The position numbers and the translations under genes are program-made. The notes under the pieces are model-generated. The model ran no database searches. It was not told where the DNA came from and saw only the letters and a list, made by a program, of their open reading frames with translations. Positions 52,965-61,739 of a stretch of DNA of 64,000 bases are shown piece by piece. The first letter of the stretch is position 1. Every line of letters starts with the position of its first letter. The stretch is from Loktanella salsilacus (GTDB lineage Bacteria; Pseudomonadota; Alphaproteobacteria; Rhodobacterales; Rhodobacteraceae). The stretch lies in contig NZ_FOTF01000012.1 in the NCBI RefSeq assembly GCF_900114485.1, positions 48,693-112,692 of the forward strand. The letters run 5' to 3'.

Positions 52965-53384
52965 AAGCTGCCGATTTGGCACCGCAACCGCCAATCAGCG
53001 CCGCACGACCATATGTGCGAATTTGCACCCTTGAAGTTAAAAACAGCGCCCAGTGGCATTTTTTGCAACACGGCGTTATTCCACTATATCCAAACGTTAT
53101 TAGATACTTATACGTCGCTCTTAATCTAAATTCGCCCAGCGAAACCGCAGCGAAATTCGCAACTGCCTGACCCGCATCTTGCGTAATTACTACGCGGCGC
53201 CCCCCCTTTCCCCCCGCAGGCGTTATCCCTTATACGCCGCCACCTCAACCATCGCGGCGGTGGTCTGGACGAAGGGATACCGATGTCACGCAGTAAGCTC
53301 TCTGGCGCGGTGCAGCGCTCTGCCCGGTCGGTTGCACCGGACCCGTCCAAACCTGACTTTGCAAAGATATCTAAGGAACACGAC
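52965..53384. other. intergenic region upstream of iorA
   Basis: About 420 bp, AT-richer than its surroundings (especially 53030-53130). It includes near-palindromes GTGC-GAATTT-GCAC around 53015-53028 and GCGAAATTCGC around 53150-53160. No gene is supported; an open frame from 53283 reads into iorA and is rejected as an extension. Confidence 0.5.
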
Positions 53385-53855
53385 ATGATAGAATTCGAAA
53401 TCAATGGACGGAAGGTCAGCGTCGATGCTGACCCGCAGACGCCTTTGCTTTGGGCGATCCGGGATGAAATCGGCCTGACCGGCACCAAGTTTGGTTGCGG
53501 CATCGGCATGTGCGGTGCCTGCACCGTGCACATCGACGGCCAAGCCACCCGGTCGTGCATCACCGCCGTCGGCGATATCGCAGGCCTGAAGGTCACGACG
53601 ATCGAAGGTCTGGACGCGGATGCCAACCACCCCGTGCAAGAGGCGTGGCGCAATCTGCGCGTGCCGCAGTGCGGTTACTGCCAGTCCGGCCAGATCATGC
53701 AGGCCGCCAGCCTGCTGCAGGACACCCCGAACCCAACGGATCAGGATATTGACGACGTGATGACCGGCAACCTGTGCCGCTGCATGACCTATCCCCGCAT
53801 CCGCCAAGCCGTGCGCGAAGCGGCCACCGCAATGTCCGGAGCGCAAAACCAATGA
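53385..53855 (+). CDS. iorA: isoquinoline 1-oxidoreductase-type [2Fe-2S] subunit
   Basis: Small subunit of a two-subunit molybdenum hydroxylase, about 156 residues. It has two [2Fe-2S] sites: FGCGIGMCGACTVHIDG ... SCITAV and PQCGYCQSGQIM ... NLCRCMTYPRI. The GxxxCGACTVH spacing and CRCMTY ending are typical of the IorA group rather than CoxS. AAGGA precedes the ATG at 53385. The stop overlaps iorB. The substrate could be an aldehyde or N-heterocycle. Confidence 0.9.
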   Translation: MIEFEINGRKVSVDADPQTPLLWAIRDEIGLTGTKFGCGIGMCGACTVHIDGQATRSCITAVGDIAGLKVTTIEGLDADANHPVQEAWRNLRVPQCGYCQSGQIMQAASLLQDTPNPTDQDIDDVMTGNLCRCMTYPRIRQAVREAATAMSGAQNQ

Positions 53856-56185
53856 GCAACAAACTAATGTCCCGCCTGACGACAGGCGCATCCGCCCCCG
53901 CAGCCGCATCTGCCATGACGCGCCGCGGCTTTCTGGTGTCGATGACAGCAACCGGCGTCGCCTTTGGCTTTCCGCGCGCATCCCACGCCGCGATGAACCC
54001 TGTCGCCGCTGACGGCCTGCCCGTGCAGCCCGTGGGCGACACGTTCGAGCCGACGATGTGGTACTGGATCGACACTGACGGCCAAGTGAACGTCAACATC
54101 ATCCGCGCCGAAATGGGCCAGCACGTCGGCACCGCCATCGCCCGCATCCTTGCGGACGAGCTGGAAGTGTCGTGGGACAAGGTCCACATCACCCACGTCG
54201 ACACCGACGAGAAGTGGGGCCTGATGGTCACCGGCGGTAGCTGGTCGATCTGGCAAAGCTGGCCGGTTTACCGCCAAGCGGGTGCTGCTGGCCGTACTGC
54301 CTTGATCGAGGCAGCAGCCGCCCAGTGGGGCGTCGATCCGGCGACCTGCACCGCGCGCGATGGCGTTGTGACCGATGGCACAAATTCGATCACCTACGGC
54401 GATCTGGTCGCCGCTGGCCTTGACCGTTCCTTTACCGAAGAAGAGCTGCAGGCGCTGACCCTGAAGCCGCACGAAGAACTGCGTCTTGTCGGCAAGGACG
54501 TCACCGCGCTGGACATCGAGAACAAGACCAACGGCAAGGCGATCTACGGCCTTGATGCCAAAGTTGAAGGCATGGTCTACGGCGTGCCGCTACTGCCGCC
54601 GACGCGCCTTGGCTCGTCCGTCACCTCTGTCGATGACAGCGGCGCGAAGGACGTCAAAGGCTACTTGCAGACGCTGACGCTAGAAGACCCCTCTGGCACC
54701 GTGCCGGGCTGGGTTGTGGTCTTGGGCGAAAGCCTGATGGCTGCGAAATGGGCGTCAGAGGCGATTGCCGTCGAATGGGCCGCAGGCGACACCGCCAACG
54801 TGAACGAAGCGCAGATCAACGACCGGTCCCGTGCACTGATCGCGGATGACACCGCGGGCAGCATTCTGCCCACGGACAACCCCGACACAACTGCTGCATT
54901 CGAAGGTGCCGCTGACGTGCTAGAGGCGGAGTATTCCACCCAGACCGTCCTGCACTTTCAGTTGGAGCCGGTGAACGCGACCGTATTCCAGAACGACGAA
55001 GGCATGTGGGAAATCCACACGGGCAACCAGTGGCAATCGCTGATCCTGCCCGTCCTGTCCGAAGCACTGGAAGCCCCGGCCGATAAGATCGTGATGCGCA
55101 GCTACATGCTGGGCGGTGGTTTTGGCCGTCGTTTGAACGGCGACTACACCGTACCTGCGGCGCTGGCGTCCAAGGCGCTTGGCGGCAAGCCGGTCAAACT
55201 GGTGTTCTTCCGCGAAGACGACGCCCAGTTCGACAGCGTCCGGTCCCCCAGCATCCAAAAACTGCGGATGGCCTTTGGCGAAGGCAACGCTGTCACCGGC
55301 ATGGAACACCACGCCGCCGCTGGCTGGCCCACGGGCGTTTTGGCACCAGGCTTTATGCCCAAGGGCGTGAACGATGTGCCTTATGACCCCTTCGCCATCG
55401 ACGGCGCGGACCATTGGTACAACGTCGGCGCGCACAAGGTGCGGGCGCTTGAAAACGATCTGGCCAACGCGACCTTCCGTCCCGGCTGGTTGCGGTCGGT
55501 CGGACCGGGCTGGACCAACTTTGCGGTCGAAAGCTTTATGGACGAGGCCGCCCATAAGGTCGGCACCGATCCGGTGGAGTTCCGCTTGCAGCACCTGACA
55601 GCCGAAGGCAGCAACGCCGGGTCCGCCCCGAACGCTGTTGGCGGCGCATTGCGTCAGGCCGAAGTGCTGCGCCGCGTCGCTGAAATGTCGGGCTATGGCA
55701 CGGCTGATCTGCCCGCAGATACGGCGATTGGTATCGCGACAACCTTTGGCCAGTCGCGCGGTATGCCGACCTGGACCGCCGGTGCGGTCAAGCTGCACGT
55801 GGACCGCGAACGCGGTTATGTGACGGTGGAAAAGATGTGGCTGGCGTTTGACTGCGGCACGGTCGTCGATCCCGACGGCGCATTGGCCCAGTGCCAAGGC
55901 GCGGCGCTTTGGGGTCTGTCGATGGCGCTGCACGAAGGCACCATGATCGAGGACGGCAACGTCGTCGACCGCAACCTTGGCGGCTATACCCCGCTGCGCC
56001 TGATCGACACGCCAGAGCTGGAAATCGCTTTCGTCGAAAGTACCGAAGTTCCGGTGGGTCTGGGCGAGCCCGGCACCACGGTGATCGCACCCGCGATTGC
56101 AAACGCGATCTATAACGCCGTCGGCGCGCGTCTGCGCCACCTGCCGATCCGGCCCGATGATGTGCTGGCTGCACTGAAGGCGTAA
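53852..56185 (+). CDS. iorB: isoquinoline 1-oxidoreductase-type molybdopterin subunit
   Basis: Catalytic subunit of about 777 residues, exported by the Tat system: the signal is MTRRGFLVSMTATGVAFGFPRASHA preceded by a basic tail. Cofactor motifs include MYMLGGGFGRRLNGDY-type text (YMLGGGFGRRLNGDYTVPAAL) and the catalytic glutamate in VGLGEPGTTVIAPAIANAI. No FAD subunit adjoins, as in other IorAB-like enzymes, which pass electrons to cytochromes. The start overlaps iorA (ATGA). Exact substrate unknown; many relatives are periplasmic aldehyde dehydrogenases. Confidence 0.9.
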   Translation: MSNKLMSRLTTGASAPAAASAMTRRGFLVSMTATGVAFGFPRASHAAMNPVAADGLPVQPVGDTFEPTMWYWIDTDGQVNVNIIRAEMGQHVGTAIARILADELEVSWDKVHITHVDTDEKWGLMVTGGSWSIWQSWPVYRQAGAAGRTALIEAAAAQWGVDPATCTARDGVVTDGTNSITYGDLVAAGLDRSFTEEELQALTLKPHEELRLVGKDVTALDIENKTNGKAIYGLDAKVEGMVYGVPLLPPTRLGSSVTSVDDSGAKDVKGYLQTLTLEDPSGTVPGWVVVLGESLMAAKWASEAIAVEWAAGDTANVNEAQINDRSRALIADDTAGSILPTDNPDTTAAFEGAADVLEAEYSTQTVLHFQLEPVNATVFQNDEGMWEIHTGNQWQSLILPVLSEALEAPADKIVMRSYMLGGGFGRRLNGDYTVPAALASKALGGKPVKLVFFREDDAQFDSVRSPSIQKLRMAFGEGNAVTGMEHHAAAGWPTGVLAPGFMPKGVNDVPYDPFAIDGADHWYNVGAHKVRALENDLANATFRPGWLRSVGPGWTNFAVESFMDEAAHKVGTDPVEFRLQHLTAEGSNAGSAPNAVGGALRQAEVLRRVAEMSGYGTADLPADTAIGIATTFGQSRGMPTWTAGAVKLHVDRERGYVTVEKMWLAFDCGTVVDPDGALAQCQGAALWGLSMALHEGTMIEDGNVVDRNLGGYTPLRLIDTPELEIAFVESTEVPVGLGEPGTTVIAPAIANAIYNAVGARLRHLPIRPDDVLAALKA

Positions 56186-56193
56186 AGAAAATG

Positions 56194-56217
56194 GGGCGTC
56201 CGTGAAAACGGGCGCCC
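56194..56217 (+). terminator. terminator after iorB
   Basis: Ten-base-pair stem GGGCGTCCGT with ACGGGCGCCC (one G-T pair) around a GAAA loop, 8 bp after the iorB stop, followed by TAAATTTA. Confidence 0.65.
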
Positions 56218-56383
56218 TAAATTTATCGGCTGTGCGTTCGGGCGGTTGTCTCGAAGGCTCTCATAGGTGTCTTCAGTAAGACCGCGGCAATGAAAATTGC
56301 GCCGCCCTAGGCTTTCGGTGACGAAACGCCATTTGGCGGCTATGCTAAGTCCCAGAACGTGGATGCATCTGGAGGACGAAGAT

Positions 56384-56974
56384 ATGAACAACCTTGCTTT
56401 GACAATCGCACTCACACTGGTTGCTGGGACAGCGATGGCGGAAAGTGTGGTGGGCATCACCAAGGACCTGCCCTCAGTCACTGTGCAAACAGGGAACGGT
56501 CCGGTGATGATCGATAGGATCCAAGATACGAACAATGAGGTGAGCGGCGAATGGGCGCTTACCTCCCGTCCCTGTCCCGAGTTTTGCATTCAACCGCACA
56601 GCCCCGCGGAAGGCGTGACCACAATCGGAGAGCTGGAACTGATCGACATGTTACAGGACCCCAAGGCCGTGGTCGTGGACAGCCGCACCCGCGACTGGTT
56701 CGAGGGCGGCACGATTCCTGGCGCGATCAACATTCCCTATACCTACGTCGTGGACGAGCTGGGCCAGTTAGGATGCGAGCCGGATTTCGACGGCTGGGAC
56801 TGCACGGAGGCGAAGCCCGTCGCGCTATTTTGTAACGGCGTCTGGTGCGGCCAGTCACCGACCGCGATCCGCAATATGGTCAACGCCGGATACCCCGCAG
56901 ACCGCATCTCTTATTATCGCGGCGGCATGCAGGTTTGGCGCCTGCTTGGTCTGACTGTGATTGGGGGCGAGTAA
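56384..56974 (+). CDS. exported rhodanese-like protein
   Basis: About 196 residues with a signal peptide (MNNLALTIALTLVAGTAMAE) and one rhodanese domain. The domain runs from TIGELELIDMLQDPKAVVVDSRTRDWFEGGTIPGAINIPYTYV to the active-site loop FCNGVWCGQSP, with the nucleophilic Cys first in CNGVWCG. Two extra Cys pairs (RPCPEFCIQP, LGCEPDFDGWDC) could form disulfides in the periplasm. The gene probably handles sulfane sulfur or a redox partner. GGAGGA lies upstream of the ATG at 56384. Monocistronic. Confidence 0.85.
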   Translation: MNNLALTIALTLVAGTAMAESVVGITKDLPSVTVQTGNGPVMIDRIQDTNNEVSGEWALTSRPCPEFCIQPHSPAEGVTTIGELELIDMLQDPKAVVVDSRTRDWFEGGTIPGAINIPYTYVVDELGQLGCEPDFDGWDCTEAKPVALFCNGVWCGQSPTAIRNMVNAGYPADRISYYRGGMQVWRLLGLTVIGGE

Positions 56975-57180
56975 CGGCCCAAAACGGACAACGTCGGCGT
57001 TCAGCGCGTTGATACACCGCGCCCTGTTCTGGTGTGCTCAATCGGGTGGTCCGGTTTGAATGTTAATACATGGTCGGCCTTTGGTCTGCCGGGTTAACCA
57101 CTGCCCGGCAGGTGATTTACATGCCAGCCACTGTTGTTCAGCATCCCGGTCATCATGCGGCATCCAGAACGTCCGCATTC

Positions 57181-57537
57181 CTAGGGCAGCGCGGTGATGT
57201 CATCGGTCAACCGCGCTTCGTCCGATAAACAGCAGGGCACCCAACGCTGCGTTGAGCGGCGCTGACCCAATGTGCGGCAGACTTTGCGCTTTGATACGGT
57301 GAGGGTCTGCCACATTTGATCCGCCATCGCGTGAACTGATCCGTCAAGAAGCCCTGCCAGCGCCTTGGGGTGCGATGCTGTCTCGTCCTGATGCGCCTGA
57401 TTGAATAACGCCTTGATGTCGTCATCGCGAAACAGCCGTTCATACATGTTTCGGGTGATCGCGCCGCCATGCGCCTCTAACGCGGGAACGGTCGACTTCA
57501 CGATGTCGATGGTGCGCTGGCTCAGTGCTGCTGTCAT
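57181..57537 (-). pseudogene. decayed flavohemoglobin (hmp) fragment
   Basis: The first 75 or so residues (LSQRTIDIVKSTVPALEAHGGAITRNMYERLFRDDDIKALFNQAHQDETASHPKALAGLL) are the start of a flavohemoglobin globin domain. After residue about 80 the text no longer matches the globin, and the FAD and NAD domains are missing; the 118-residue frame ends in unrelated sequence. A different reading frame over the tail (NVADPHRIKAQSLPHIGSAPLNAALGALLF) looks more protein-like, which suggests fusion with the remnant of another gene. It is divergent from nsrR, with the operators kept between them. Confidence 0.7.
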
Positions 57538-57568
57538 TTCAAAGCTCTCTTCGGCTGTGTTAAAAGAC

Positions 57569-57595
57569 TATACATGTAAAAATAATACATGTATA
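57569..57595. promoter_or_regulatory. NsrR-like palindromic operator
   Basis: A perfect inverted repeat with 10-bp arms TATACATGTA and TACATGTATA, separated by 7 bp. Each arm contains TACATGTA, itself a palindrome. It lies between the hmp fragment and nsrR, in an AT-rich stretch. It resembles NsrR sites (ATGTATT/AATACAT type half-sites). Confidence 0.65.
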
Positions 57596-57634
57596 AGGCC
57601 TGACATACAGACGCTCTGGAACATTCAAGGAAAG

Positions 57635-57643
57635 TACATGTAT
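57635..57643 (+). promoter_or_regulatory. third TACATGTAT element near nsrR
   Basis: A further copy of the half-site TACATGTAT, 24 bp before the nsrR start codon. With the two arms at 57569-57595 it makes three copies within 75 bp, which would allow nsrR autoregulation. Confidence 0.5.
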
Positions 57644-57666
57644 TCGCTCGATGCCAGCATAACGCG

Positions 57667-58107
57667 ATGAGGCTAACGCGTTATACCGACTACGCTTTAC
57701 GCGTCCTGATGTACCTTGCGGCCCAGCCTGACCAGTTCTGTGCGATCTCGAAAATATCTGCCGACTACGGCATTTCGCACAATCACCTAACCAAGGTTGT
57801 CCACGACCTTGGGCGCTTGGGCTTTGTGCAAAGTCTGCGGGGCCGCAACGGCGGCATTCAGCTGGCCCGCCCGGCGTCTGACATCACAGTTGGCGAGGTT
57901 GTCCGCACGATGGAAGACGACTTTACGATGGCCGATTGTGCAAATTGTATCATCGCGCCGGGGTGCGGGCTGAACCCCGTTCTAGAGGAAGCCACCAACG
58001 CCTTTCTTGCGGTCATTGATCGCTACACGTTGGCCGAGCTTTGTCGCAGCGGAACGGGATTCATGACGCTATTTCCAGCCTTTCACGCAACAAGACCGAC
58101 GACCTAA
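57667..58107 (+). CDS. nsrR: Rrf2 family regulator, NsrR-like nitric oxide sensor
   Basis: [2Fe-2S] or [4Fe-4S] winged-helix repressor of 146 residues. The DNA-binding part (MRLTRYTDYALRVLMYLAAQ ... ISADYGISHNHLTKVVHDLGRLGFVQSLRGRNGGIQLA) matches NsrR, and the cluster ligands Cys91, Cys94 and Cys100 are in DCANCIIAPGCGLN. NsrR loses DNA binding when NO attacks the cluster. Neighbours fit: an hmp fragment, a truncated hemoglobin, and palindromic operators. The start has no obvious ribosome binding site; the transcript may be nearly leaderless. Confidence 0.9.
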   Translation: MRLTRYTDYALRVLMYLAAQPDQFCAISKISADYGISHNHLTKVVHDLGRLGFVQSLRGRNGGIQLARPASDITVGEVVRTMEDDFTMADCANCIIAPGCGLNPVLEEATNAFLAVIDRYTLAELCRSGTGFMTLFPAFHATRPTT

Positions 58108-58140
58108 TCGTAACGCGATACTCATGAAGGAGTGTGAACC

Positions 58141-58296
58141 ATGACGATGTCAGAAATATTCTTGTGGCCCGGCACAAAAGCTTGCGAACGCCTTGGCGTT
58201 GATCCTGAAGGCGAGGCTGGTCTGATCCGCTGGATGGTCAATACGCTGGTCTATCTGGTGGCGAGCCTGATCGTCGTCTGGATCGTCGTGGTGTGA
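58141..58296 (+). CDS. small single-span membrane protein in the nsrR operon
   Basis: A 51-residue protein with a good AAGGAG site just upstream. It starts MTMSEIFLWPGTKACERLGV; a C-terminal hydrophobic helix (WMVNTLVYLVASLIVVWIVVV) ends at the stop. It sits between nsrR and the truncated hemoglobin gene and overlaps the latter by GTGA. The tight coupling suggests a role in NO handling or haem delivery, perhaps as a membrane anchor. No family recognised. Confidence 0.7.
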   Translation: MTMSEIFLWPGTKACERLGVDPEGEAGLIRWMVNTLVYLVASLIVVWIVVV

Positions 58297-58694
58297 CCAT
58301 GCCACCGCGCATCCCCGTGTCCGAGGCACAAATCGACCGTGTCGTGGCGCAGTTCTATCAACGTGTCCGGGCGCATCCAGCCCTTGGGCCTGTCTTTGCA
58401 GGACACGTTGCGGACTGGCCGGTCCATGAAGAAAAGATCGGACGGTTTTGGCGCAATGCCCTGTTGGTGCAACGATGCTATGACGGCAACCCGATGCAAG
58501 TTCACCGGGCCGCAGGCGACGTCAAAGCGCAACACTTTCCCGTTTGGCTGTCGATATTCGACGCGGTGCTGGCTGAAGAATTACCCCAGCACCTCGCACA
58601 AGCATGGTCTGCGCTGGCGCACCGGATCGGGCGCGGATTGAGCTTTGGTCTACCCCAGACCGACGACGCTGACCCGGTGCCCTACTTGGGCTGA
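58293..58694 (+). CDS. group III truncated hemoglobin
   Basis: Small globin of 133 residues. The text VSEAQIDRVVAQFYQRVRAHPALGPVFAGHVADWPVHEEKIGRFWRNALL and GNPMQVHRAAGDVKAQHFPVWLSIFDAVL is typical of group III, including the F helix histidines near AQHF. These globins bind O2 and NO and are found beside NO-control genes. A GTG at 58293 overlaps the stop of the small membrane protein (GTGA); an ATG two codons later is the alternative. It may take over the detoxification role of the broken hmp. Confidence 0.88.
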   Translation: MTMPPRIPVSEAQIDRVVAQFYQRVRAHPALGPVFAGHVADWPVHEEKIGRFWRNALLVQRCYDGNPMQVHRAAGDVKAQHFPVWLSIFDAVLAEELPQHLAQAWSALAHRIGRGLSFGLPQTDDADPVPYLG

Positions 58695-58721
58695 TGCGTC
58701 ATCCCGCGCGAACAATGACGT

Positions 58722-59378
58722 TCACCAGTCGAAGTAGCGCACCAGTTGACTAGCGACGCGAAAGATATCGATCAGTTCGTCAATCACCTGATCATCCAGC
58801 ATGTCAGTGTCCGGCAGGCTAGCGCGGCACCCCAGACCAACCATTTTGAAATAGGGCACCGTGGGACCGCGCACCTTAAAACCTTCTGGCAAGGCATCTA
58901 ACGCTTTTCGCGTCACCAATCCTTCTGGAAAACGTTTGCTAAACTCAGGGTCATCTAACACGTCTTTCAGGCCTGCTGGATCATCAAGAAGGCGATTGCG
59001 CAATCTGGCCAACGCGTCCTTGGACGGCTGGAAAAGGGCGGCACCGGCGTAGCAGTTTCCTGGCTCGATATGCAGATAGTATCCAAAGTCTTCTGCTGGA
59101 TCACCGGCATTGGCAAAGACATCCACATCCGCACGATACATCGCGCGTCCGATACGGTCCCGCGGCTCTTGGAAGAACTTGGTGAAGCTTTGCTTTGGCT
59201 TGATCCTTGTCGTCGCAACGGAATGATCGAAACGATCAGCATAGTCGTGCAGCGTTATCGCAATACCAGTAAAATTGCGCAAAGCGTCGTCGCGCTCTGT
59301 GCGGTGGTCGTCCAACCACGCTTTGCGGTTGTTCAACGCAAGTTCAGTAAGGAACGCAAATGTCTCTGGTTCTACCAT
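58722..59378 (-). CDS. DUF2461 family protein
   Basis: A protein of about 218 residues from a conserved family of unknown function (TIGR02453). Recognised text: FLTELALNNRKAWLDDHRTE, FFQEPRDRIGRAMYRADVDVFANAG, YYLHIEPGNCYAGAALFQPSKDALARLRNRLLD and VRGPTVPYFKMVGLGCRASLPD. No catalytic residue is established for the family. AGGAGG lies upstream of the ATG at 59378; a longer reading to 59495 is rejected. Converges with the truncated hemoglobin gene. Confidence 0.9.
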   Translation of the reverse strand: MVEPETFAFLTELALNNRKAWLDDHRTERDDALRNFTGIAITLHDYADRFDHSVATTRIKPKQSFTKFFQEPRDRIGRAMYRADVDVFANAGDPAEDFGYYLHIEPGNCYAGAALFQPSKDALARLRNRLLDDPAGLKDVLDDPEFSKRFPEGLVTRKALDALPEGFKVRGPTVPYFKMVGLGCRASLPDTDMLDDQVIDELIDIFRVASQLVRYFDW

Positions 59379-59631
59379 TTGGCAGCCTCCTGTTTCACGG
59401 CTGACCTTAAGACGTGTCTGCGTTCGTATAGCACTCCCAACCAGACAAGTCAGGCAAACCGTCATCGGATCCTTGGCGTGAGGCCTGAAACCCATCGAAA
59501 TCGGTTAAAGCGCTCTGCTCAACACCAGCATGGCACGGAATCGTTGGCGCTAGACTTGCGGGCTTGAGTTTGCCCTTTTCTTCGTGGATTCTTCTGCAGC
59601 AGCTGCGTGGTCGTCAACCTAACAGGCAGCC

Positions 59632-61305
59632 CTAGGCGACCTCTAGTACGCTGCGGGCCACAACGCTTGCGATCTCATGGCTACCCGGCAGGCCTTGAAC
59701 GAAAGGCTTGCTGGACATCAGGAAACTGATTGCGGCCAGAAACACCCTCGGCTTGCCTTGAAACAAGCGTAAACCAAAGCCCTCAGTAAGCGCACCACGA
59801 AGCGGATCCTGCGATCTGTTGGCGTTGCTGACAGTCGCAACCTGCTCGCGCAGTGTGGCAAACGGCAAATCGTGCAGTGACATCGCGCGCTGACCCCTGG
59901 CATCAACGAGGGTGTCGAAGACCTGTCTGCCTTGCGCATTCATGACGACAAGCTGGTTGTTGTCTTCCAGCGTCCGAACCTCATACGGGTCCTCTCCCAA
60001 CGCCCTGACATCCAATATCCCCGCATCCGACAATGCCAAAAGCCTCTCCATCGAGAGGGGCGGAACCGCGGCGTAGTTATCGACAAAGACCCGGCGCAAT
60101 CCCCGATCAAACCGGTCCCGATCCGCGTCTGTCATAAGTGCGTATAGGTCTGAAAACGGCTCATGCATCCTCAGTATGGTGTAGCGCCAAGCAACCGTGT
60201 GCTTGCTGACACTATCGCGTTGCGTCTGCTGCAAATCCCGGCGGGCCCACACGAAGGGATCCGATTTCAAACGCTCAGCAAAGACCGCGAGCGGAAAGGT
60301 GTCAGCCGTAACACCGTTCATCATGTCCGAAGCCGCGAACGTCGGATCCGCGACATTTAGCTGCTGCATAAAGAGATGAAACAGCCGGTCGAACAGCCCC
60401 GCGCTGCCAAGCGCGCAGGCGCTTGCAATAGCGGCGTCAGTGAACACATCCAGTGGCTCATAGGGAAGCGGACAGTAGAAGTCTGTTTCGGGCAATAGGC
60501 CGTTACGAGACAGCATCGTGATACGCGTGTCGTCTTCAGCGCCATTCAGTTCAAACGACAACCCGTCATCAGAGCGCACAAAGCGACCAATGCGGCCTGC
60601 GACGGCGACAACTGCGTCAATGCCGCTTAATGATGTTCCGATGATACCAATCTTCGGCCCCACGCTATCGGTATCTATTAATCCCGACCATGGGTTGGGC
60701 AGGACGACACCATCAGGAAGATCAGGCGCGCTCCAGTCATGGCCGCTGGCGACGATAAGACGGTCGTAGGACACGGTGTCCCGGTGACCATCATAGCGTT
60801 CAAACGTAACGTCTACGCCAATAACGCTGACCGAAACGTCAATCACCTCGTGACGTTCCCTGACAACGATCCTGTGCCCCCTCTCTCGACCTTGCATCAG
60901 GATCCGTTCAAACTGGTCACGAAAGAACATTCCCAAAAGGAGCCTCGGATAAAATCCCCGCTCTGACAGCGTGTCCGTATCAACGCCGTACGGTCGCAGA
61001 AAACTGTCCGGCTGCCTTTGGAGCCACTCTAGATATGTTTCCGTCAGTGGCGGGATTTCAATGCTGCCAATATTGGCAAGCATGTCATAGGTCGCATAGT
61101 CAGGCGAATAGGGCATACCTACGCCAGCCATATTGCTCTTCTCAAAGACTGCGATGAAAAGCGGCGTATCCGACTTTACCAGTTCCATCAGGGTATAGAC
61201 CCCCGTGGGCCCTGCCCCAATTATTGCGATGCTGTCATGCGTTGCTGGCCCCTTTGCGCCAGATTGCGGTGCGGGGTGGTCTGATATGCGTTCATCAAGA
61301 AGCAT
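59632..61305 (-). CDS. FAD/NAD(P)-binding protein
   Basis: Flavoprotein of about 557 residues of the FAD-NAD(P)-binding (PF13454) type. The dinucleotide-binding motif is SIAIIGAGPTGVYTLMELV near the N terminus, with a second GxGxxS-type motif IGIIGTSLSGIDAVVAV. The middle has YDRLIVASGHDWSAPDLPD. Related proteins include HpyO-like urate hydroxylases and L-ornithine/lysine oxygenase-like enzymes, but the substrate is not clear. I favour the ATG at 61305 (AGGA eight bases upstream); 61341 would add 12 residues. It is the last intact gene before the eroded region. Confidence 0.75.
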   Translation of the reverse strand: MLLDERISDHPAPQSGAKGPATHDSIAIIGAGPTGVYTLMELVKSDTPLFIAVFEKSNMAGVGMPYSPDYATYDMLANIGSIEIPPLTETYLEWLQRQPDSFLRPYGVDTDTLSERGFYPRLLLGMFFRDQFERILMQGRERGHRIVVRERHEVIDVSVSVIGVDVTFERYDGHRDTVSYDRLIVASGHDWSAPDLPDGVVLPNPWSGLIDTDSVGPKIGIIGTSLSGIDAVVAVAGRIGRFVRSDDGLSFELNGAEDDTRITMLSRNGLLPETDFYCPLPYEPLDVFTDAAIASACALGSAGLFDRLFHLFMQQLNVADPTFAASDMMNGVTADTFPLAVFAERLKSDPFVWARRDLQQTQRDSVSKHTVAWRYTILRMHEPFSDLYALMTDADRDRFDRGLRRVFVDNYAAVPPLSMERLLALSDAGILDVRALGEDPYEVRTLEDNNQLVVMNAQGRQVFDTLVDARGQRAMSLHDLPFATLREQVATVSNANRSQDPLRGALTEGFGLRLFQGKPRVFLAAISFLMSSKPFVQGLPGSHEIASVVARSVLEVA

Positions 61306-61739
61306 CGGAAAGTCCTGTGAAAGCAAATGACGTGATGCCATTCGTATGATGCAAACTTGGGAAATGATCCGTTGTTCCCGAGGTGATCGTAAGTTTCACA
61401 GGTAAGGCGACAAGTCACCGTCCTGTCCCCGAATTGACCCTGCTTGCGTCTTTCGAAAAGTGGCCATTCGCGCTTGGCGTCGCCAAGATTTTCTTCCAGC
61501 CCAGACTCTTTAAGACTTTCAACAAAAGTCTCTGCCGGGCCGGTTTTGCAGCCGGCCTATCGTCGACAGATATCTGTCGTTGAGTTGGCATCAAAAGCAC
61601 CAATGAGTGGACGATCAGACACCCAACGAAGAGCCGTGGCGAGAGTATCTGTCAAAGACATCAAACGCGCCACGCGCAAGCATGACTGATCGGAAAAGAT
61701 GCTCAGGATCGTGCCGGGCAGGCTGTAATTCCTACGATT
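61306..61739. other. gene-free region with a perfect palindrome
   Basis: About 430 bp. No coding frame here resembles a known family. It holds a 16-bp perfect palindrome CGACAGAT-ATCTGTCG at 61564-61579, and a related fragment TATCTGTCAAAGA near 61648. Confidence 0.5.

Noticed and set aside
53283..53384. N-terminal extension of iorA to the ATG at 53283
   Set aside because: The added residues are not protein-like, while the ATG at 53385 has AAGGA and gives the usual IorA start.
61415..61603. Short frame overlapping the 16-bp palindrome
   Set aside because: No start signal and no recognisable protein features.
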